Of a DNA stretch of 6,896 nucleotides, positions 4,646-6,896 are shown piece by piece. A program made the translations under genes and the position numbers. Origin of the DNA: Planctomycetaceae bacterium. Its GTDB lineage: Bacteria > Planctomycetota > Planctomycetia > Pirellulales > Pirellulaceae. The stretch covers positions 1-6,896 of the forward strand of contig JABHUV010000144.1 in NCBI GenBank assembly GCA_018658605.1. The letters are read 5' to 3'. Position 1 is the first letter of the stretch. Each line of letters opens with the position of its first letter. The notes under the pieces are model-generated. The model saw only the letters and a program-made list of their open reading frames with translations, did not search any database and was not told where the DNA came from.

Positions 4646-6896
4646 TTATCGAGACAACGCTGCTTGAGCTGCTGCGAGTCGAGCGATTGGCACTCGGAAG
4701 GGTGAACAGCTAACATAGTTTAGACCAACGCTATCACAGAATTTAATAGAAGCAGGGTCTCCGCCATGTTCACCGCAAATTCCGATTTTCAGGTTTGGCT
4801 TTGTTGCTCGACCTTTGGCAACTCCCGCTTCGACCAATTGCCCAACACCGGTTGTGTCGAGTGATTGGAATGGGTCAACGGGAAGGATTTCTTGCGACAA
4901 GTAATCAGGCAGGAAGCTGTTGATATCATCACGACTGTAACCAAACGTCATTTGCGTAAGGTCGTTCGTTCCAAAGCTAAAGAACTCGGCATGCTCGGCA
5001 ACTTCATCAGCTGTGAGACAAGCACGAGGAATTTCTAGCATCGTACCGATCAGGATATTTAAATTGCCGCTAAATTTCCGGCGAGCTTTAGTGGCTGCGA
5101 TCGTTTCAGCGACTTTGCCACGCAATAATTTTAATTCACTGGCAGTACCTACGAGTGGAATCATAATTTCAGCAACCGCTTTGACACGTTTCTTTTTACA
5201 CAAGATAGCTGCTTCGACAATCGCCGTAACTTGCATTTCAAGAATTTCTGGATAAGTCACACTCAGTCGGCAACCTCGATGGCCAAGCATGGGGTTGGCT
5301 TCGTGTAGTTGTTCGACACGCTCTTGGATCGCCGCAACTCTCACGCCCATTTTCTTTGCGAGTTGTTTTTGGCTCTTTTCATCATGTGGTACAAATTCGT
5401 GTAGCGGTGGATCCAGTAAGCGAACGGTAACCGGCAAGCCCTTCATTGCTGTGAAGATTCCAACGAAGTCTCGGCGTTGGAAAGGCAATAATTTTTTAAG
5501 CGCCTTGCGTCGATCCTTTAAGCTTTCCGCAAGGATCATTTCTCGCATAGCGAGAATACGATCCCCTTCGAAGAACATATGTTCGGTTCGGCACAGTCCG
5601 ATACCTTGAGCGCCAAAATCTCGAGCTCGTTGTGCATCCGCCGGTGTATCGGCATTGGTGCGAACATCGAGTTGACGGTACTTATCCGACCAACGCATGA
5701 TTCGTGAAAAATCGCCCGACAGTGAAGGTTGAGAAGTTTCCACTGCACCTCGCATTACTTCACCGGTTGATCCGTCTAAGCTAATCAAGTCTGTGTGTTT
5801 AAACTTACGGCCATTGACGGTAAAGGTGCGTTTTGCTGCGTTGATATGTACTTCACCCGCACCAGCGACACAACAACGTCCCCAGCCACGAGCGACAACG
5901 GCGGCATGACTTGTCATCCCCCCGGTACTTGTGAGAATGCCCGCAGCGCTGTGCATCCCATCAATATCTTCGGGACTGGTTTCTTTACGAACCAAGAGCA
6001 CCTTTTCGCCGGCAGCCGTTCGTTTGACAGCTTCCTCAGCGGAGAATGCTGGTTTTCCAACTGATGCTCCCGGCGATGCCGGTAGTCCGATAGTCAAAAG
6101 TTCAGCTTTAGCTTTGCTAGCTGCGGTGAAACTGGGAAGCAAAAGTTGAGTCAGATCATTCGCGGGGATCCGCAACAGGGCTTCTTTTTCGGTGATGAGT
6201 TTTTCGCGAACCATATCACACGCCATTTTGACAGCGGCAGCACCTGTTCGTTTTCCATTGCGAGTCTGCAGCATGAACAACTTGCCCTTCTCGATCGTGA
6301 ACTCAATATCTTGCATGTCTCGGTAGTTCTCTTCGAGAACTTTTTTGATGCTGATAAGTTGTTTATAAATAGAATCGTTCCATTTACGCATTTCGATGAC
6401 AGGTTGTGGGGTTCGTATACCCGCGACTACATCTGCACCTTGTGCATTGATTAGGAATTCACCGTAAAACGTATTCTCGCCCGTTGACGGGTTTCGAGTA
6501 AATGCAACACCGGTACCGGAATCGTCGCCCATATTTCCGTAAGCCATTGCTTGGACATTAACAGCTGTTCCGAGTAGCCCGCGAATTCCTTCGACTTCAC
6601 GATAACGAACGGCGCGGTGGGTATTCCAAGAAGAAAAGACTGCTTCGACGGCCAGCTTCAGCTGTTCAATCGGATCTTGAGGGAAGTCTGAACGCGTATG
6701 TTTTTTGTAGGCTTTTTTGTAGGCCGTGACTAATTCGACAAGTCCCTGTTCGGGGACATCTGTATCAGCAGTGACTTTGTATTTCTTCTTGATGATATCG
6801 AATTCTTTTTCGAAGTGTTCGTGGTCCATTCCCATGACAACATCGCCATACATATTGATCAGGCGACGATAGGCGTCGTAGGCAAAGCGACGGTTA
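4646..6896 (-). CDS. ppdK: Pyruvate, phosphate dikinase, N-terminus cut by window edge
   Basis: PPDK interconverts pyruvate + ATP + Pi and PEP + AMP + PPi in the cytoplasm, serving glycolysis or gluconeogenesis. The frame stays open to base 6896 (NRRFAYDAYRRLINMYGDVV at the edge), so the ATG at 6853 is internal. About 749 residues are visible. By comparison with the roughly 874-residue Clostridium symbiosum enzyme, about 125 are missing. The ATP-grasp domain shows GDDSGTGVAFTRNPSTGE and ends in FMLQTRNGKRTG. The swivelling phosphohistidine domain has GGMTSHAAVVARG, with the catalytic His codon at 5908-5906. The C-terminal PEP/pyruvate TIM barrel has GIGLCRTEHMFF, GHRGCRLSVTYPEI, EIMIPLVG, SFGTNDLTQMTFG and GICGEHGGDP, whose catalytic Cys codon is at 4777-4775. 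The distance from His to the end matches the family. This domain order and the TRNGKRTG segment separate it from PEP synthase and PTS enzyme I. All visible catalytic residues are intact. Confidence 0.97.
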   Translation of the reverse strand, partial: NRRFAYDAYRRLINMYGDVVMGMDHEHFEKEFDIIKKKYKVTADTDVPEQGLVELVTAYKKAYKKHTRSDFPQDPIEQLKLAVEAVFSSWNTHRAVRYREVEGIRGLLGTAVNVQAMAYGNMGDDSGTGVAFTRNPSTGENTFYGEFLINAQGADVVAGIRTPQPVIEMRKWNDSIYKQLISIKKVLEENYRDMQDIEFTIEKGKLFMLQTRNGKRTGAAAVKMACDMVREKLITEKEALLRIPANDLTQLLLPSFTAASKAKAELLTIGLPASPGASVGKPAFSAEEAVKRTAAGEKVLLVRKETSPEDIDGMHSAAGILTSTGGMTSHAAVVARGWGRCCVAGAGEVHINAAKRTFTVNGRKFKHTDLISLDGSTGEVMRGAVETSQPSLSGDFSRIMRWSDKYRQLDVRTNADTPADAQRARDFGAQGIGLCRTEHMFFEGDRILAMREMILAESLKDRRKALKKLLPFQRRDFVGIFTAMKGLPVTVRLLDPPLHEFVPHDEKSQKQLAKKMGVRVAAIQERVEQLHEANPMLGHRGCRLSVTYPEILEMQVTAIVEAAILCKKKRVKAVAEIMIPLVGTASELKLLRGKVAETIAATKARRKFSGNLNILIGTMLEIPRACLTADEVAEHAEFFSFGTNDLTQMTFGYSRDDINSFLPDYLSQEILPVDPFQSLDTTGVGQLVEAGVAKGRATKPNLKIGICGEHGGDPASIKFCDSVGLNYVSCSPFRVPIARLAAAQAALSR

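Noticed and set aside
4635..4649. Overlapping short palindromes gttatataac and ataacgttat around the PPDK stop codon
   Set aside because: Each has only five base pairs per arm, is AT-rich and lacks a loop and T-run; chance or a weak site is more likely than a terminator.
5013..6454. Several plus-strand open frames of 70-107 codons inside the dikinase gene
   Set aside because: They are antisense shadows of a highly conserved gene; their translations are Ser/Arg/Cys-rich with no domain pattern.
4646..6853. Taking ATG 6853 as the true PPDK start
   Set aside because: The same frame continues to the window edge with conserved PPDK sequence (NRRFAYDAYRRLIN), so that Met is internal and the gene is truncated by the window.
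1..6896. Search for CRISPR arrays, insertion sequences, tRNA genes, phage or toxin-antitoxin modules
   Set aside because: No spaced direct repeats, transposase motifs, tRNA-like cloverleaf boxes or small toxin-like gene pairs were seen.

Overview
All five genes lie on the minus strand, so transcription runs from position 6896 down to 1. The base composition is moderate, close to half GC by eye. A secreted DUF1080 (PF06439) protein, which this superphylum expands strongly, sits next to a TonB-dependent receptor, a PPDK-type pyruvate,phosphate dikinase and weak Shine-Dalgarno sites. Together these suggest a planctomycete, perhaps of the Pirellulales type. The phylum is an inference from gene families; no rRNA or marker gene is in the window.

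Layout in the direction of transcription: (1) 6896-4646, pyruvate,phosphate dikinase, missing its N-terminus beyond the right edge. (2) 4595-4230, a 121-residue TPR protein with a Gln-rich tail ending in Cys. (3) 4162-2978, a PLP-dependent cysteine desulfurase of the NifS/IscS class whose active-site loop resembles selenocysteine lyase. The gaps between these three are 50 and 67 bp with no clear terminator, so they may be co-transcribed. (4) 2977-2634, a leader region holding a 12-bp inverted repeat, a cobalamin riboswitch aptamer, and a small hairpin whose loop is complementary to the riboswitch L5 loop and which ends just before a start codon. (5) 2633-663, a BtuB-type TonB-dependent outer-membrane receptor. 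(6) 662-570, a short gap with a plausible promoter. (7) 569-1, the N-terminal part of a secreted DUF1080 protein, cut by the left edge.

The functional core is a vitamin B12 uptake unit. The riboswitch would sense cobalamin and shut off translation of the BtuB-like receptor by docking the P13 hairpin, which covers the ribosome-binding region. The upstream trio belongs to central metabolism (pyruvate/PEP interconversion) and sulfur or selenium mobilisation, and has no obvious link to B12. No mobile element, CRISPR array, tRNA or rRNA is visible. I found no wholly new system. The best points are the riboswitch architecture, which can be read down to its kissing loop, the unusual desulfurase active-site loop and the TPR protein's tail.
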